Made by a program: the position numbers and the translations under genes. A DNA stretch of 63,533 nt from the NCBI RefSeq assembly GCF_002929495.1, contig NZ_PJJJ01000021.1, positions 1-63,533 on the forward strand. Reading direction: 5' to 3'. Each line of letters opens with the position of its first letter. Position 1 is the first letter of the stretch. This document shows positions 1 through 8,039 of this stretch, piece after piece. A model generated the notes under the pieces. That model saw only the letters and a list, made by a program, of their open reading frames with translations. It ran no database searches and was not told the DNA's origin. Source of the DNA: Cryobacterium sp. Y82. Its GTDB lineage: Bacteria; Actinomycetota; Actinomycetes; Actinomycetales; Microbacteriaceae.

Positions 1-215
1 AGAGCGGTGAGAACGGAGGGTTCCGCTCGGTAGCGGTTGGGCGCGGTGGATTTATGAACAATGGCCATGAGGCCTCCAAAAGCTGGGCCGGCTGTGCAGC
101 CGAAATGGATACAGAAAATTTGGGTGGGCGCCGCGGTGCGCACCTCCACCGGTCATCGAGGACAATGGTGGGAGAGAGGGCTCACAGATGAATGTCAGCC
201 GACTACTGCAACACT

Positions 216-231
216 ACCTTAACGTTAGGGT
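216..231 (+). promoter_or_regulatory. palindromic operator candidate for the MerR gene
   Basis: The sequence ACCTTAACGTTAGGGT has a near-perfect dyad (CCTTAACGTTAGG) about 30 nt upstream of the MerR-type start at 261. MerR proteins bind dyads of this kind in their own promoters, so autoregulation is an inference from position and symmetry. A GGAAAGAGG ribosome-binding stretch follows at 246-254. Bases 1-215 show nothing else that I can support. Confidence 0.45.
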
Positions 232-260
232 TGTTTGTGACTTAAGGAAAGAGGGTTCCG

Positions 261-656
261 GTGACACCAAGCACTACAGGGGCCATGGTCACGATGCACA
301 TCGGCGAACTCACCGAGAAGACCGGGCTGTCCCTGCGCACGATTCGCCACTATGACGAGGTCGGTCTGCTCAAGGCATCCGCTCGCACCGATGGTGGTTT
401 TCGGCTCTACTCGCCCGACGACTTCACCCGGCTGATGCTCATTCGCCGCATGAAACCCCTCGGCTTCACCCTCGACGAGATGACGGCCCTGCTTGCGGTC
501 ATCAACCTGCGGCAAGGCGGTGGAGCGGATGCCGACAGCCTCGAATCCAGGCACCAGCTGGATGCCTTCATCACCGACACCGTTACGCGACGCCAGAGGC
601 TCCAGGACCAGCTCGGCATGGCCGATGAATTCCTCGCGCTGCTCCGCGCGCAGTAG
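261..656 (+). CDS. MerR-family transcriptional regulator
   Basis: This is a 131-residue DNA-binding regulator. Residues about 12-50 carry the MerR winged helix-turn-helix (HIGELTEKTGLSLRTIRHYDEVGLL), followed by the wing segment GGFRLYSPDDF and a C-terminal dimerisation helix (about 95-130). There is no C-terminal effector domain and no cysteine cluster for metal binding, so the signal sensed is unknown. The GTG start at 261 is preferred because of the purine-rich site GGAAAGAGG 7 nt upstream; ATG at 285 or 294 is possible. A short dyad upstream suggests autoregulation. Family assignment is secure; the target genes are not known. Confidence 0.85.
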   Translation: MTPSTTGAMVTMHIGELTEKTGLSLRTIRHYDEVGLLKASARTDGGFRLYSPDDFTRLMLIRRMKPLGFTLDEMTALLAVINLRQGGGADADSLESRHQLDAFITDTVTRRQRLQDQLGMADEFLALLRAQ

Positions 657-699
657 CAAACGCATTCACCGATAAAATAGAAGTCACCTGCACGAGGAA

Positions 700-1338
700 G
701 TGGTGGCAATCATTTGGAACCGGTCCCGGCGTCGTGCCGACGCTCGCGCGCACGTCAGTGAACCCGACGTGAACGCTGAGCTGCCCGACCTCGAACGCAC
801 GGTTGACGAAGGCCTGCTCATTGCGGTGTCAGCCGTGAGAATGGCCGTGAAAAATGACATCATCGTCGGAGCGCTGCGGGAGCACTTCGACTACGACTTT
901 GCGCGGTACGCCGAAAACGCCTGCAGCGAATTACATCGGCTGGCTCGACAGAACGAAGAGTATGCCCGACGGGTGAGTCGAATGGGGCGAGACCTCGCAG
1001 CTTTGAAGTGGCGGCCGAGTTTTACCGACGACCAGCGCCACGACCTCAAACAGTTCGCCCTCAGGTTCCGCGTGCACGAGCGATTGGCGCTCGCCCTCGA
1101 CGCCGTGGCCGACGACAACGATCAGGTGGCGCGCATCGTGGCGAGCGCGCAACGATCAGCGAGCGAAGAGGTCAGCTCGGCGGTGTCGTCGAAACTCATC
1201 GAATTGGCCGTCGACCCGCGCGCGCCCGACTACGCCGAACACCGCAGCGAACGGCTGGAAGCCTTCGTTCTGATCAACCTCGCTATTTTGCAAGCCAAAC
1301 ACGACGCGGCGACCAGCCCTGAATTCAATGAGTATTAG
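700..1338 (+). CDS. hypothetical protein, mostly helical
   Basis: I do not recognise this 212-residue protein. It is charged and predicted largely alpha-helical, with Arg/Glu/Ala-rich stretches (for example ENACSELHRLARQNEEYARR) that could form coiled coils. It has no signal peptide, membrane segment or catalytic motif that I can see. The start is GTG at 700 or the adjacent GTG at 703; GAGGAAG just upstream favours the second. A TAAAAT -10-like box lies at 672-677. Its stop codon overlaps by 4 bp the stop of the convergent DUF1294 gene, so the two mRNAs may meet tail to tail. Codon use resembles its neighbours, so it is probably a real gene. Confidence 0.6.
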   Translation: MVAIIWNRSRRRADARAHVSEPDVNAELPDLERTVDEGLLIAVSAVRMAVKNDIIVGALREHFDYDFARYAENACSELHRLARQNEEYARRVSRMGRDLAALKWRPSFTDDQRHDLKQFALRFRVHERLALALDAVADDNDQVARIVASAQRSASEEVSSAVSSKLIELAVDPRAPDYAEHRSERLEAFVLINLAILQAKHDAATSPEFNEY

Positions 1339-1748
1339 AGAGCGCTGAAGTCGGTGATCGCCTGCGCTACCAGCCGGTCAAATGCCGGAGTGCTCAGCAG
1401 GGCAAAGAGGACGACATTGACGATGACCGTAGCCCAGAATGCTTCTCGAAAGCTTTTCTTCTGGGTTTTGTGGCGCAGCACCTGCTGCGCCACAATCGCG
1501 CCCGGCCAGCCGCCGATAAAGCCCCAGAACAGCAGGGTGCGTTCCGATATCCGCCACCCGCCAAACTTCGCCCGCCGCTTATCGACCGCGTAGAGCGTGA
1601 AACAGGTGAGACCGGTGACCAAGTAGAGCCCGACCACCCAGAGCGGCCTTGGCCAGTACACGGCGCCGACAAGGTAGACCAAGACGAACATGGCGATCGC
1701 GAGATAGCTGCCCCTGCCCGCTGCACGGCGGGAGCGGACGAAGGCCAT
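1335..1748 (-). CDS. DUF1294 family membrane protein
   Basis: This is a 137-residue integral membrane protein of the DUF1294 family. Hydrophobic segments lie at about 15-32, 37-52, 70-90 and 108-125. The family signature is visible as FTLYAVDKRRAKFGGWRI, then LLFWGFIGGWPGAIVAQ and the RHKTQKKSF stretch. Some family members carry an N-terminal cold-shock domain; this one does not. The molecular function is unknown. The ATG at 1748 sits 5 nt after a TAGCAT -10-like hexamer on the minus strand, so the mRNA may be leaderless. Confidence 0.8.
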   Translation of the reverse strand: MAFVRSRRAAGRGSYLAIAMFVLVYLVGAVYWPRPLWVVGLYLVTGLTCFTLYAVDKRRAKFGGWRISERTLLFWGFIGGWPGAIVAQQVLRHKTQKKSFREAFWATVIVNVVLFALLSTPAFDRLVAQAITDFSAL

Positions 1749-1897
1749 ACCCCATGCTAAAGGCTACGGGGTCCGTCACCATTGCCGCGCACCACCGGTG
1801 ACACGCACGTCAGGGCGCTCGGCATGTGCACGAGGAACAACCCAAGAATCTGTCGAGGGTGCTTGGCGTACCACGGGGTTCGCCGGTTTGCTGATAG

Positions 1898-2617
1898 CTA
1901 CCGATATTCCGGGTTCGGTTCGAACCCGAAGCGTTCGCCGCGGTCCCAATCTTGGCGAAGATTGCCAAAGGCTGGAATGCCACCGTTCTTTTTCAGGATC
2001 GAGGCGAGGTGCATGAGGTTCCAGCTCATGAAGGTCACGTTGCGGTTGGTGAATTCATTCTGAGGTCCCCCGGATCCTTCGTCGAGGTAGCTCGGGCCGG
2101 GGCCGATCTCGCCGATCCAGCCGGCATCGGCAGCGGGCGGAATGGAATATCCGATGTGCTGCAGGCTATACAGCAGGTTCGCCGCGCAGTGTTTCACGCC
2201 GTCTTCGTTGCCGGTGATGATGGCGCCGCCAACCTTGCCGTAGAAAACATACTGACCCTCGTCGTTGAATTCGCCAGAGTGGGCATAGAGCCGTTCCACG
2301 ATGCGTTTGGTCACCGAGCCGTTGTCGCCGAGCCAGATTGGCCCGGCAAGCACCAGAATATCGGCGGCCTGCACCGTGGAAAACAGTGACGGCCAGTCAT
2401 CCGTTTTCCAGCCGTGTTCGGTCATGTCGGGGTAAACGCCGGTGGCGATGTCATGGTCGACGGCCCGAACCAGGTCTACGTGCACACCCTGCTCCCGCAT
2501 GATGCGGGCACTGAGGTCGACGATGCCCTGGCTGTTGCTGACCTCGGGGCTGCGTTTAAGGGTGCAATTAATGAAGACGGCGCGCAGGCCGGAGTAGTCA
2601 AAGGATTCACGTTGCAT
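1898..2617 (-). CDS. flavodoxin-like NAD(P)H-dependent FMN oxidoreductase
   Basis: This 239-residue protein has a flavodoxin-like fold. The N-terminal strand-loop VFINCTLKRSPEVSNSQG is the FMN-phosphate-binding loop of the NADPH-dependent FMN reductase superfamily. The segment ILVLAGPIWLGDNGSVTKRIVERL is the second flavin-contacting region. Such proteins reduce quinones, flavins or xenobiotics; the substrate here is unknown. A longer frame runs upstream to 2731, but ATG at 2617 is preferred because homologous sequence begins there and a TTTACT -10 box ends 6 nt before it. It is divergent from the tRNA-Arg gene. Confidence 0.75.
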   Translation of the reverse strand: MQRESFDYSGLRAVFINCTLKRSPEVSNSQGIVDLSARIMREQGVHVDLVRAVDHDIATGVYPDMTEHGWKTDDWPSLFSTVQAADILVLAGPIWLGDNGSVTKRIVERLYAHSGEFNDEGQYVFYGKVGGAIITGNEDGVKHCAANLLYSLQHIGYSIPPAADAGWIGEIGPGPSYLDEGSGGPQNEFTNRNVTFMSWNLMHLASILKKNGGIPAFGNLRQDWDRGERFGFEPNPEYR

Positions 2618-2623
2618 CTGGTT

Positions 2624-2629
2624 AGTAAA
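2624..2629 (-). promoter_or_regulatory. -10 box of a probable leaderless promoter (flavodoxin-like gene)
   Basis: On the minus strand TTTACT is followed by 6 nt and then the ATG at 2617. This spacing would start the transcript at the start codon itself. Confidence 0.45.
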
Positions 2630-2767
2630 GCACTGGCTGAAAAACGAGAAAAGGGGTTGATTTCTGCTGAACCGGGCGCGGTGTACCCCGGAGCGGCACG
2701 GAGCGCTCCCGATAGCTGGTATAGTTTTCAAGTTGTCTCCGGGAGTAACAGCTCGGAAGATTCACAT

Positions 2768-2840
2768 GCGCTCGTAGCTCAACGGATAGAGCATCTGACT
2801 ACGGATCAGAAGGTTGGGGGTTCGAATCCCTTCGGGCGCA
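2768..2840 (+). tRNA. tRNA-Arg(ACG)
   Basis: This 73-nt cloverleaf has acceptor strands GCGCTCG/CGGGCGC with discriminator A. The anticodon arm is TCTGA-CTACGGA-TCAGA, with anticodon ACG at 2801-2803. The T-arm loop is TTCGAAT. CCA is not encoded. In bacteria A34 of this tRNA is normally deaminated to inosine by TadA, and a tadA gene lies at 8051-8527. A TGGTATAGT box at 2717-2725 is a plausible -10 region. Confidence 0.97.
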
Positions 2841-2847
2841 CAGATTC

Positions 2848-2882
2848 AGCCCCGTTCGACACTGTGTCGGACGGGGCTTTTT
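2848..2882 (+). terminator. intrinsic terminator after tRNA-Arg
   Basis: The hairpin arms AGCCCCGT(T)CGACA and TGTCGGACGGGGCT are followed at once by TTTTT. It lies 7 nt after the tRNA. Confidence 0.85.
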
Positions 2883-2926
2883 GTGCGCAGCCGCCTGAAT
2901 TTCCGGCCTGGCTTAGAGCACGTCGG

Positions 2927-2932
2927 TAAGCT
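2927..2932 (+). promoter_or_regulatory. -10 box of a probable leaderless promoter (photolyase)
   Basis: TAAGCT is followed by 7 nt and the ATG at 2940. There is no Shine-Dalgarno stretch between them. Confidence 0.5.
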
Positions 2933-2939
2933 CGCTGGT

Positions 2940-4403
2940 ATGCCTCCTCCCCGTTTTCTTTTTGCCGACCAACTTGGTCCCCACTACGACGACGGTGGGC
3001 CTATCGTGCTGGTCGAGGCGACTGCCGTGCTGGGGCGACGTACGTACCATCGGGCCAAAGCCCACCTCATACTCAGCGCACTCCGCCACCGCGCGCGCGA
3101 GCTGGGCGATCGCGCAGAGTTTCTGCAAGCCGAGCACTACCGGGACGTACTCAAGGGTCGTGACCTCGAAGTGATCAACCCCACCTCGTGGGGTGCACGC
3201 GCGCTGGTCGCCGAACTGGGTGCATCCGTCCTGCCGAGTCGAGGCTTCGTGACGAGCGAGCAGGACTTCGCCAGTTGGGCCGACGGCCGGCCCGCATCCC
3301 GGCTTGTGATGGAGCAGTTCTACCGCCACGTGCGCACGACCACCGGCACACTTATGCGTGGCCCTGAGCCGGAGGGCGGGCGCTTCAACTTCGATCACGA
3401 CAATCGTCAGCCGCCCCCGAAAGGTGCGACCAGCCTCGGCCTGCCCGACCCGTGGGCCCCGGTCGAAGACGACATCGACGAGGAGGTGCGCCGAGACCTC
3501 GACCGGCTCGTCGCCGTGGGCCGAGTGCACCTGATCGGAGCGGATGGCCCGCGCCGATTTGCAGCCACCCGTGCGGAAGCGCTCGCGGCGCTGGATGATT
3601 TCATCGAAACGCGACTGTCGGACTTCGGGCCCTTCGAGGATGCCTCGCTGATCGGGGACAGCACGATGGCCCACGCGAGGTTGAGCGTTCCACTCAACCT
3701 CGGCCTCCTGCATCCGCAGGAAGTTATCGACGCGGTCGTGACGGCCTATCACTCCGGTGGGGTGCCGCTGCCCAGCACCGAGGCCGTCGTGCGCCAAGTC
3801 ATGGGCTGGCGGGACTGGGTGTGGCACCTGTACTGGCACCTCGGCGAGAACTACGTCGCGGAGAGCAACTTTCTTGGCGCCCATGAGCCGCTTCCACCGG
3901 CGTTTCTGGAGTTAAACGGTGACGCCGTCGAAGCGCGGTGCCTGAGCCACGTGCTCGATGAGGTTTCCCGCACCGGGTACGCGCATCATATCCAGCGCCT
4001 CATGATTCTGGGCAACTGGTCATTGCAGCGAGGCTACGAACCCTCGGCACTGTCGGATTGGTTCATCAATGCCTTCGTCGACGGAACACCGTGGGTCATG
4101 CCGGCCAATGTTGTCGGCATGTCGCAGCACGCCGACGGCGGTATTGTCGCGACGAAGCCCTACGCCGCCGGTGGCGCGTACATCTCGAAGATGACCGATT
4201 TCTGCGGGGGTTGCCGGTTCAACCCGAAGATCCGGCTGGGGCCGGACGCTTGCCCGTTCACGGCCGGATATTGGGCATTCCTGGATCGCGTGGAGCCGCG
4301 CATCCGCGGTAATCACCGCATGGCCCAGCCGCTTGCCGGCTTGAGGCGGCTTGTGGACCGTGACGAAGTTGTGGCTCAGGAGCGCACGCGCACAGACTGG
4401 TAG
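2940..4403 (+). CDS. Fe-S bacterial cryptochrome/(6-4) photolyase (PhrB/CryB type)
   Basis: This 487-residue flavoprotein matches the FeS-BCP group of the photolyase/cryptochrome superfamily. The N-terminal RFLFADQLGPHY is the family's deoxyribodipyrimidine-photolyase-related start. The FAD-binding helical region includes LPSTEAVVRQVMGWRDWVWHLYW and HHIQRLMILGNWSL. The C-terminal cysteines (FCGGC, then ACPF, plus CLSH upstream) match the spacing of the four [4Fe-4S] ligands of PhrB. Members repair UV (6-4) photoproducts with blue light or act as light sensors; which role applies here is not decidable from sequence. The start at 2940 is chosen over an upstream in-frame start (2814) that would overlap the tRNA and its terminator. 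Confidence 0.88.
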   Translation: MPPPRFLFADQLGPHYDDGGPIVLVEATAVLGRRTYHRAKAHLILSALRHRARELGDRAEFLQAEHYRDVLKGRDLEVINPTSWGARALVAELGASVLPSRGFVTSEQDFASWADGRPASRLVMEQFYRHVRTTTGTLMRGPEPEGGRFNFDHDNRQPPPKGATSLGLPDPWAPVEDDIDEEVRRDLDRLVAVGRVHLIGADGPRRFAATRAEALAALDDFIETRLSDFGPFEDASLIGDSTMAHARLSVPLNLGLLHPQEVIDAVVTAYHSGGVPLPSTEAVVRQVMGWRDWVWHLYWHLGENYVAESNFLGAHEPLPPAFLELNGDAVEARCLSHVLDEVSRTGYAHHIQRLMILGNWSLQRGYEPSALSDWFINAFVDGTPWVMPANVVGMSQHADGGIVATKPYAAGGAYISKMTDFCGGCRFNPKIRLGPDACPFTAGYWAFLDRVEPRIRGNHRMAQPLAGLRRLVDRDEVVAQERTRTDW

Positions 4404-4407
4404 GGGC

Positions 4408-5106
4408 CTATCCGGCAAAGGCGGTGCTCGGCAGGTCGCGCTCGCCAGAGATGATCGCGTCGACGACGCGTCGGGCGACATCCGCTGGCTGATAGCCGGT
4501 AGGTAGTGGCGGTGCTGACCCCTGGATCGGCCTCGTGGCCAGTCCCGTTTCGGTATGGCCGGGTCGTGCATCAAGAAAACGGATGCCGTCCCGCCGCATT
4601 TCCCGGCCTGCCGCTTGCGCGAAGGCCGCGAGGGCTGCCTTCGAGGCCGAGTATGCCGCCATGTTCGCGGTAGGGCGCTCGCTCACAATGCCGCTGAGCG
4701 TGACAAAGAACGGGTCACGATGCGCGCCGGACGATTCGGTCAGAGCGGGACGGGCTGCACGGAGCAGGCGCATCGGTGCCGTCGCGTTTACCGCCATCAG
4801 GGTATCTATTGTTTCGTCAGTGACATCCGCCATCGGGCCGAACGCTACGACTCCGGCGGCGTTGATGATTCCGTCGAGACGGCCGTGAGCGGCGAGGGCG
4901 GCGGCCACGAGCTGTGCGGCCGTGCCCGGTGCACTGAGGTCGCCAGTGACCGTCGCCCCAAAGATGCCGAGTGCGGCGAGACGCTCAGCGCTGCGCCCGT
5001 GCAGGGTGAGCAGAGCGCCCTCTTCGCTCAGAAGCTGGGCGATTTCGCGGCCTAAGCCACCGGTAGCGCCGACGACAAGAACAGATGAACCGGAGAGGGA
5101 AGTCAT
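4408..5106 (-). CDS. SDR-family oxidoreductase
   Basis: This is a 232-residue short-chain dehydrogenase/reductase with a Rossmann fold. The cofactor motif VVGATGGLG lies at residues about 11-19, the structural NAAG at about 82-85, and a catalytic serine in TLSGIVSERP. The active-site signature YSASK follows. A basic residue after the second strand (HGRSAERL) suggests NADP(H). The substrate is unknown. It converges on the photolyase gene, with 4 bp between the stops. The minus-strand sequence TTTACT lies 8 nt before the ATG, with GGAG in between, so either initiation mode is possible. Confidence 0.85.
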   Translation of the reverse strand: MTSLSGSSVLVVGATGGLGREIAQLLSEEGALLTLHGRSAERLAALGIFGATVTGDLSAPGTAAQLVAAALAAHGRLDGIINAAGVVAFGPMADVTDETIDTLMAVNATAPMRLLRAARPALTESSGAHRDPFFVTLSGIVSERPTANMAAYSASKAALAAFAQAAGREMRRDGIRFLDARPGHTETGLATRPIQGSAPPLPTGYQPADVARRVVDAIISGERDLPSTAFAG

Positions 5107-5254
5107 GGCTCCAGAGTAAACGAGATGCTGAGTTCTTACGCAAGATTAGGGTTTTGACCCCCAAGCTGGGATAGCATCGACCGACGTGAGCATCGCTCAA
5201 CCGGTCTGCGTTCGTTTTGTTCATAGGGATCGGTACGTGCTTGCGCCCGAGTTT

Positions 5255-5340
5255 CTCACCGGGCAATGTTCGGGCGCCCGGTGAGGAAGGCATTCCTGCG
5301 AGGGATTGCCTCGGTGGGACGAGGGGTAGGGCCCTCGTTC
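5255..5340 (-). terminator. two hairpins downstream of the MarR gene
   Basis: Two strong stems follow the MarR-type stop codon at 5359. One is ACGAGGG/CCCTCGT near 5312-5337 and the other is CTCACCGGGC/GCCCGGTGAG at 5255-5285. Neither has a clear T-run on the minus strand, so factor-dependent termination or mRNA protection is equally possible. Confidence 0.4.
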
Positions 5341-5358
5341 CATCGCCCCATATCCCGA

Positions 5359-5820
5359 CTAGTCGTGGAGCATCGAGTCGTCGCCGGGGCAATCGATACG
5401 CAGCTTGTCGCAGAGCATCGTCAACTGTTGCAGCTCGAGTTCATTGAGCGTCTCGCCGATGCGCTGGGTAATAGAGCTCATGTGGTCAACGGCGACCCGC
5501 CGAAACAGCGCGAGGCCGGCATCCGTCAGCTCAATGATGGCGCCGCGCCCGTCGGCCGGGTCGGTGTGCTTGTGCAGGTATCCACGAGAAACCAACCGGT
5601 CGACGAGGCGGCTCACGCTCGGCTGGGTCAACAGCACATGCTGGTTGAGTTCACGCAAGCGGATGCACCGGTCAGGCTGCCGAGACAGGTTGAACATCAC
5701 GTCGTACTCGTTGAGCGAAATCTCCTTCGAAGGGAAATTCGCTGCCAGACTGCGCATAATGGCAACCTGAGCCCGAAAAAGGGACTCCCACGCGCCCACC
5801 GCAATCATCCGATCCACCAC
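5359..5820 (-). CDS. MarR-family transcriptional regulator
   Basis: This is a 153-residue winged-helix regulator. The DNA-recognition region is LRELNQHVLLTQPSVSRLVDRLVSRGYLHKHTDPADGRGAIIELTDAG (about 75-120), with the DxRG wing motif that is diagnostic for MarR proteins. Flanking helices form the dimer. MarR proteins usually repress a neighbouring gene until a small aromatic or oxidant ligand binds. The SDR gene lies downstream on the same strand, 250 bp away, and is a reasonable but unproven target. The GTG start at 5820 follows GAGGAG. Confidence 0.85.
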   Translation of the reverse strand: MVDRMIAVGAWESLFRAQVAIMRSLAANFPSKEISLNEYDVMFNLSRQPDRCIRLRELNQHVLLTQPSVSRLVDRLVSRGYLHKHTDPADGRGAIIELTDAGLALFRRVAVDHMSSITQRIGETLNELELQQLTMLCDKLRIDCPGDDSMLHD

Positions 5821-6141
5821 CTGCGGCTCCTCGCCTCGTTCACCACGTCGTTCTCCAAGAATAGAGACTCGACAAGGTCGGCATGCACCGCGGGTGACTG
5901 TGGCGGCGGCGACGGCTTGAACGGAGATTATCAGGTGCTGTGCATGAAACTCGCAGGGGATTTCCTCTACGAAAGGTGGCGCCCGTTACCGATTCGTTAT
6001 ATGTTTTAGGTGCGTCAACCGTTTGCTGTGGCGGACGACGTGAAATGTGATTGCAGGACACTCTTGGTGCAAGGGAAGAGGGTCGGTCGTAGCCTCTGCG
6101 ACTGGCCCTCAGTCCGTTTAAAAGGCATCTTGAGGGGTCGT
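5821..6141. other. 321-bp intergenic region without a supportable gene
   Basis: The only structure I can point to is a 10-bp stem at 6080-6108 (GGGTCGGTCG/CGACTGGCCC). It could terminate the winged-helix gene that ends at 6142. The segment ACCGATTCGTTATA at 5988-6001 recurs upstream of the M23 peptidase gene (36814-36827), but a 14-nt match is expected by chance in a window of this size. Confidence 0.4.
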
Positions 6142-6846
6142 CTAGAACAGGTCGGGGCTCGGCGTGGTCGACTGGCGTATGGCTACGTCCGCGTGGCGGT
6201 CAAAGCGGTAGCCCACGCCGCGTACGGTGCGCACGATGTCTTCGTAGCGGCCGAGCTTGGAGCGCAGGCGGCGAACGTGCACGTCAATGGTGCGCTCGTT
6301 AGGGGCATCGTCCTCGTCGGCGGAGTTCCACAGTGAGGCAATGATCTCGGCACGATCGATCGTACGGCCCTCGCGCAGTACGAGGTACTGCAGCAACTCG
6401 AACTCTTTGTAGGTCAGTGCAGCGGTCTCGTTGTCAAGGATGACGCGCTTGCGGGAGATGTCCACGACGACGCCGCTGCGGGCACGGTCCTGTTCCTCCG
6501 GCTCGGCACGGTGCTGGGCCAGGGCGGCGGGGTCTTGGAGGGCCAGACGCACGACGTCGACGTCCCGGCCGCCAGCGCCCTCCGGAGCGAGGGCGACGGC
6601 GGCGTACGTCTCGGCGGACGGAGCGATGTCGGCCGCGAGGGCCTTGAGCGCCTCAACGATGCGGTTCAGGCTGGTGCCGGCTGCGGCCGCTTTGGCCTCA
6701 TCGATGCCGACGTAAAGCACGAAGCCGCGAGCTTCGGTGCCGGTCGGGACGGCGCGAATGCGTGGGGCGGCGACGGTCGGCGCCAGCGTCAGGTCGGGCC
6801 GGTTGAAGTGCGTGGGGCGATTGGCGTGAATGTGTGCGAGAGACAT
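6142..6846 (-). CDS. orphan OmpR/PhoB-type winged-helix regulator
   Basis: This 234-residue protein has a C-terminal DNA-binding domain of the OmpR/PhoB class at about residues 127-218. The visible motifs are YKEFELLQYLVLREGRTIDR, NERTIDVHVRRLRSKLG and the wing VRTVRGVGYRF. The N-terminal half (about 1-120) is not a canonical receiver: I see no acidic pocket or phospho-acceptor Asp followed by a conserved Lys, and no histidine kinase gene lies nearby. The gene is preceded by about 285 nt of structured leader with a cysteine-rich mini-ORF (7027-7131), which suggests control by translation of that peptide. The function is unknown; a role in cysteine or sulfur supply is an inference from the leader. 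Confidence 0.75.
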   Translation of the reverse strand: MSLAHIHANRPTHFNRPDLTLAPTVAAPRIRAVPTGTEARGFVLYVGIDEAKAAAAGTSLNRIVEALKALAADIAPSAETYAAVALAPEGAGGRDVDVVRLALQDPAALAQHRAEPEEQDRARSGVVVDISRKRVILDNETAALTYKEFELLQYLVLREGRTIDRAEIIASLWNSADEDDAPNERTIDVHVRRLRSKLGRYEDIVRTVRGVGYRFDRHADVAIRQSTTPSPDLF

Positions 6847-6879
6847 GAGAGGTCCTTGATTGTTCGATCGAAGGGGAGC

Positions 6880-7002
6880 CCGACGTAGCGCGAATGCGCG
6901 ATCTCCGTCGGTGAAAGCTCGAGTTGGCCCCTGCGGGCCGGAGGTCGAATGCTCTAGAAGGCATTCGGCGCGTCGGCCTGACGATTCAAAGATCAGTCAG
7001 GC
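6880..7002 (-). promoter_or_regulatory. structured mRNA leader between the poly-Cys mini-ORF and the winged-helix gene
   Basis: Reading the minus strand after the mini-ORF stop, four stems follow one another. They are GCCTGAC/GTCAGGC (6976-7002), CGAATGC/GCATTCG (6946-6967), GGCCC/GGGCC (6926-6938) and CCGACG...CGTCGG enclosing CGCG/CGCG (6880-6911). The ribosome position on the mini-ORF could select between folds, as in attenuation. No T-run is visible, so control of translation or Rho access is more likely than an intrinsic terminator (inference). Confidence 0.5.
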
Positions 7003-7026
7003 AAGGGACGCGAAGGGAAGTCTCGG

Positions 7027-7131
7027 TTAGCGGCACATTCGGCAACAGCGGATGGCGGGGGTGCCGGCCATCATCATGGCGGCAGTCCCGGGGGCCTCGA
7101 GGGAGGTCAGGGGGCGTGCGCTTGTTGTCAT
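7027..7131 (-). CDS. leaderless 34-aa leader peptide with C-terminal cysteine cluster
   Basis: The ATG at 7131 lies 7 nt after a TTTACT -10 box, so the transcript would start at the start codon. The peptide ends RCCRMCR, with Cys at positions 29, 30 and 33, directly before TAA. This is the layout of poly-cysteine leaderless mini-ORFs described in mycobacteria, where slow decoding of Cys codons controls the downstream gene in response to cysteine. Here the downstream gene is the orphan winged-helix regulator at 6142-6846. The ORF, the promoter and the cysteines are seen directly; the attenuation role is inferred. Confidence 0.6.
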   Translation of the reverse strand: MTTSARPLTSLEAPGTAAMMMAGTPAIRCCRMCR

Positions 7132-7138
7132 ACCTGTG

Positions 7139-7168
7139 AGTAAAGCGGAATGTGACGCCGTGTGTCAA
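7139..7168 (-). promoter_or_regulatory. consensus promoter of the winged-helix gene leader
   Basis: On the minus strand there is TTGACA (7163-7168), an 18-nt spacer and TTTACT (7139-7144). It is the best -35/-10 match that I found in the window and places the start of transcription at the ATG of the leader peptide. Confidence 0.6.
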
Positions 7169-7302
7169 TTTGACGTCGCGGTAAGTCTTCTCATGACGTG
7201 CACCACGTTCGCGGGGCCGCGTCCATTTAGGCGATTCGTTGCACCATCACGGTGTTGTAAAATTTTCCAAAACAAAACGTCAAAAAATCGAAGATTATTG
7301 AT

Positions 7303-7360
7303 ATAAACCCGGCCTGGCGTGTCGCTGGTCGCAGGACCTGCATGCGTCGACCGGGTTTAT
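7303..7360 (-). terminator. inverted repeat after upp
   Basis: Ten-base arms ATAAACCCGG (7303-7312) and CCGGGTTTAT (7351-7360) pair perfectly. An inner GGTC/GACC stem sits in the loop. The structure begins 13 nt after the upp stop and is followed on the minus strand by an AT-rich stretch with a T-run. Confidence 0.6.
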
Positions 7361-7373
7361 TTCGATCAGGTCG

Positions 7374-8006
7374 TCAGACCACGCCGTACAGGCGGTCGCC
7401 GGCGTCGCCGAGACCCGGCACGATGTAACCCTGTTCGTCAAGTTTCTCGTCCACGGCGCCCAGCACAATCGTCACCTCGCGGCCCGCCAGAGCTTGCTCC
7501 ACGGCGTCGAGGCCTTCCGGTGCGGCCAGAATACAGATCGCCGTCACGTCCACAGCACCACGGTCGAACAGAAAATTAATGGCAGCGATGAGCGACCCGC
7601 CGGTGGCGAGCATCGGGTCGAGCACAAAACACTGCCGATCCGACAGATCATCCGGAAGACGCTCGGCGTAGGTCGTGGGCTGCAGCGTCTCTTCGTTGCG
7701 GGCCATGCCGAGAAAGCCAACCTCGGCGGTGGGCAACAGCTTCACCATGCCCTCAAGCATGCCGAGACCGGCGCGCAGAATTGGCACGACCAGCGGCTTC
7801 GGGTCGCTGATGCGCACGCCCTGAGCCGCCGACACGGGGGTCTGCACGGTGACCGCCTCCACGCGCACGCCGCGCGTGCCCTCATAAGCGAGCAGCGTCA
7901 TGAGTTCTTCCACGAGTGATCGAAACAGCGGTGAGGGCGTGTCTTTATCGCGAAGCACGGTGAGCTTGTGCGTAATGAGCGGGTGGTCGGCAACGTGGAC
8001 TCGCAT
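7374..8006 (-). CDS. upp: uracil phosphoribosyltransferase
   Basis: This 210-residue enzyme makes UMP from uracil and PRPP in pyrimidine salvage. The PRPP-binding loop is [16 protein letters not shown], and the C-terminal uracil-contacting region is [24 protein letters not shown] and the early [10 protein letters not shown] segment are also typical of Upp. The length matches the family (about 208-210 aa) when ATG 8006 is used; a longer frame to 8060 would overlap tadA. A TAGAAT -10 box ends 7 nt before the ATG on the minus strand, so this is a leaderless candidate. It is divergent from tadA with only 44 bp between starts. Confidence 0.95.
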   Translation of the reverse strand: MRVHVADHPLITHKLTVLRDKDTPSPLFRSLVEELMTLLAYEGTRGVRVEAVTVQTPVSAAQGVRISDPKPLVVPILRAGLGMLEGMVKLLPTAEVGFLGMARNEETLQPTTYAERLPDDLSDRQCFVLDPMLATGGSLIAAINFLFDRGAVDVTAICILAAPEGLDAVEQALAGREVTIVLGAVDEKLDEQGYIVPGLGDAGDRLYGVV

Positions 8007-8013
8007 AGGCTCA

Positions 8014-8019
8014 ATTCTA
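8014..8019 (-). promoter_or_regulatory. -10 box of upp (leaderless)
   Basis: TAGAAT on the minus strand lies 7 nt before the upp ATG. Its -35 region would overlap the -10 box of the divergent tadA promoter (8040-8045), so the two promoters may interfere with each other. Confidence 0.5.
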
Positions 8020-8039
8020 CTAGAGGCAAACCCCCGGTT

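Noticed and set aside
2913..3884. 323-codon open frame on the minus strand inside the photolyase gene
   Set aside because: It mirrors the GC-rich codons of the photolyase and encodes no recognisable domain.
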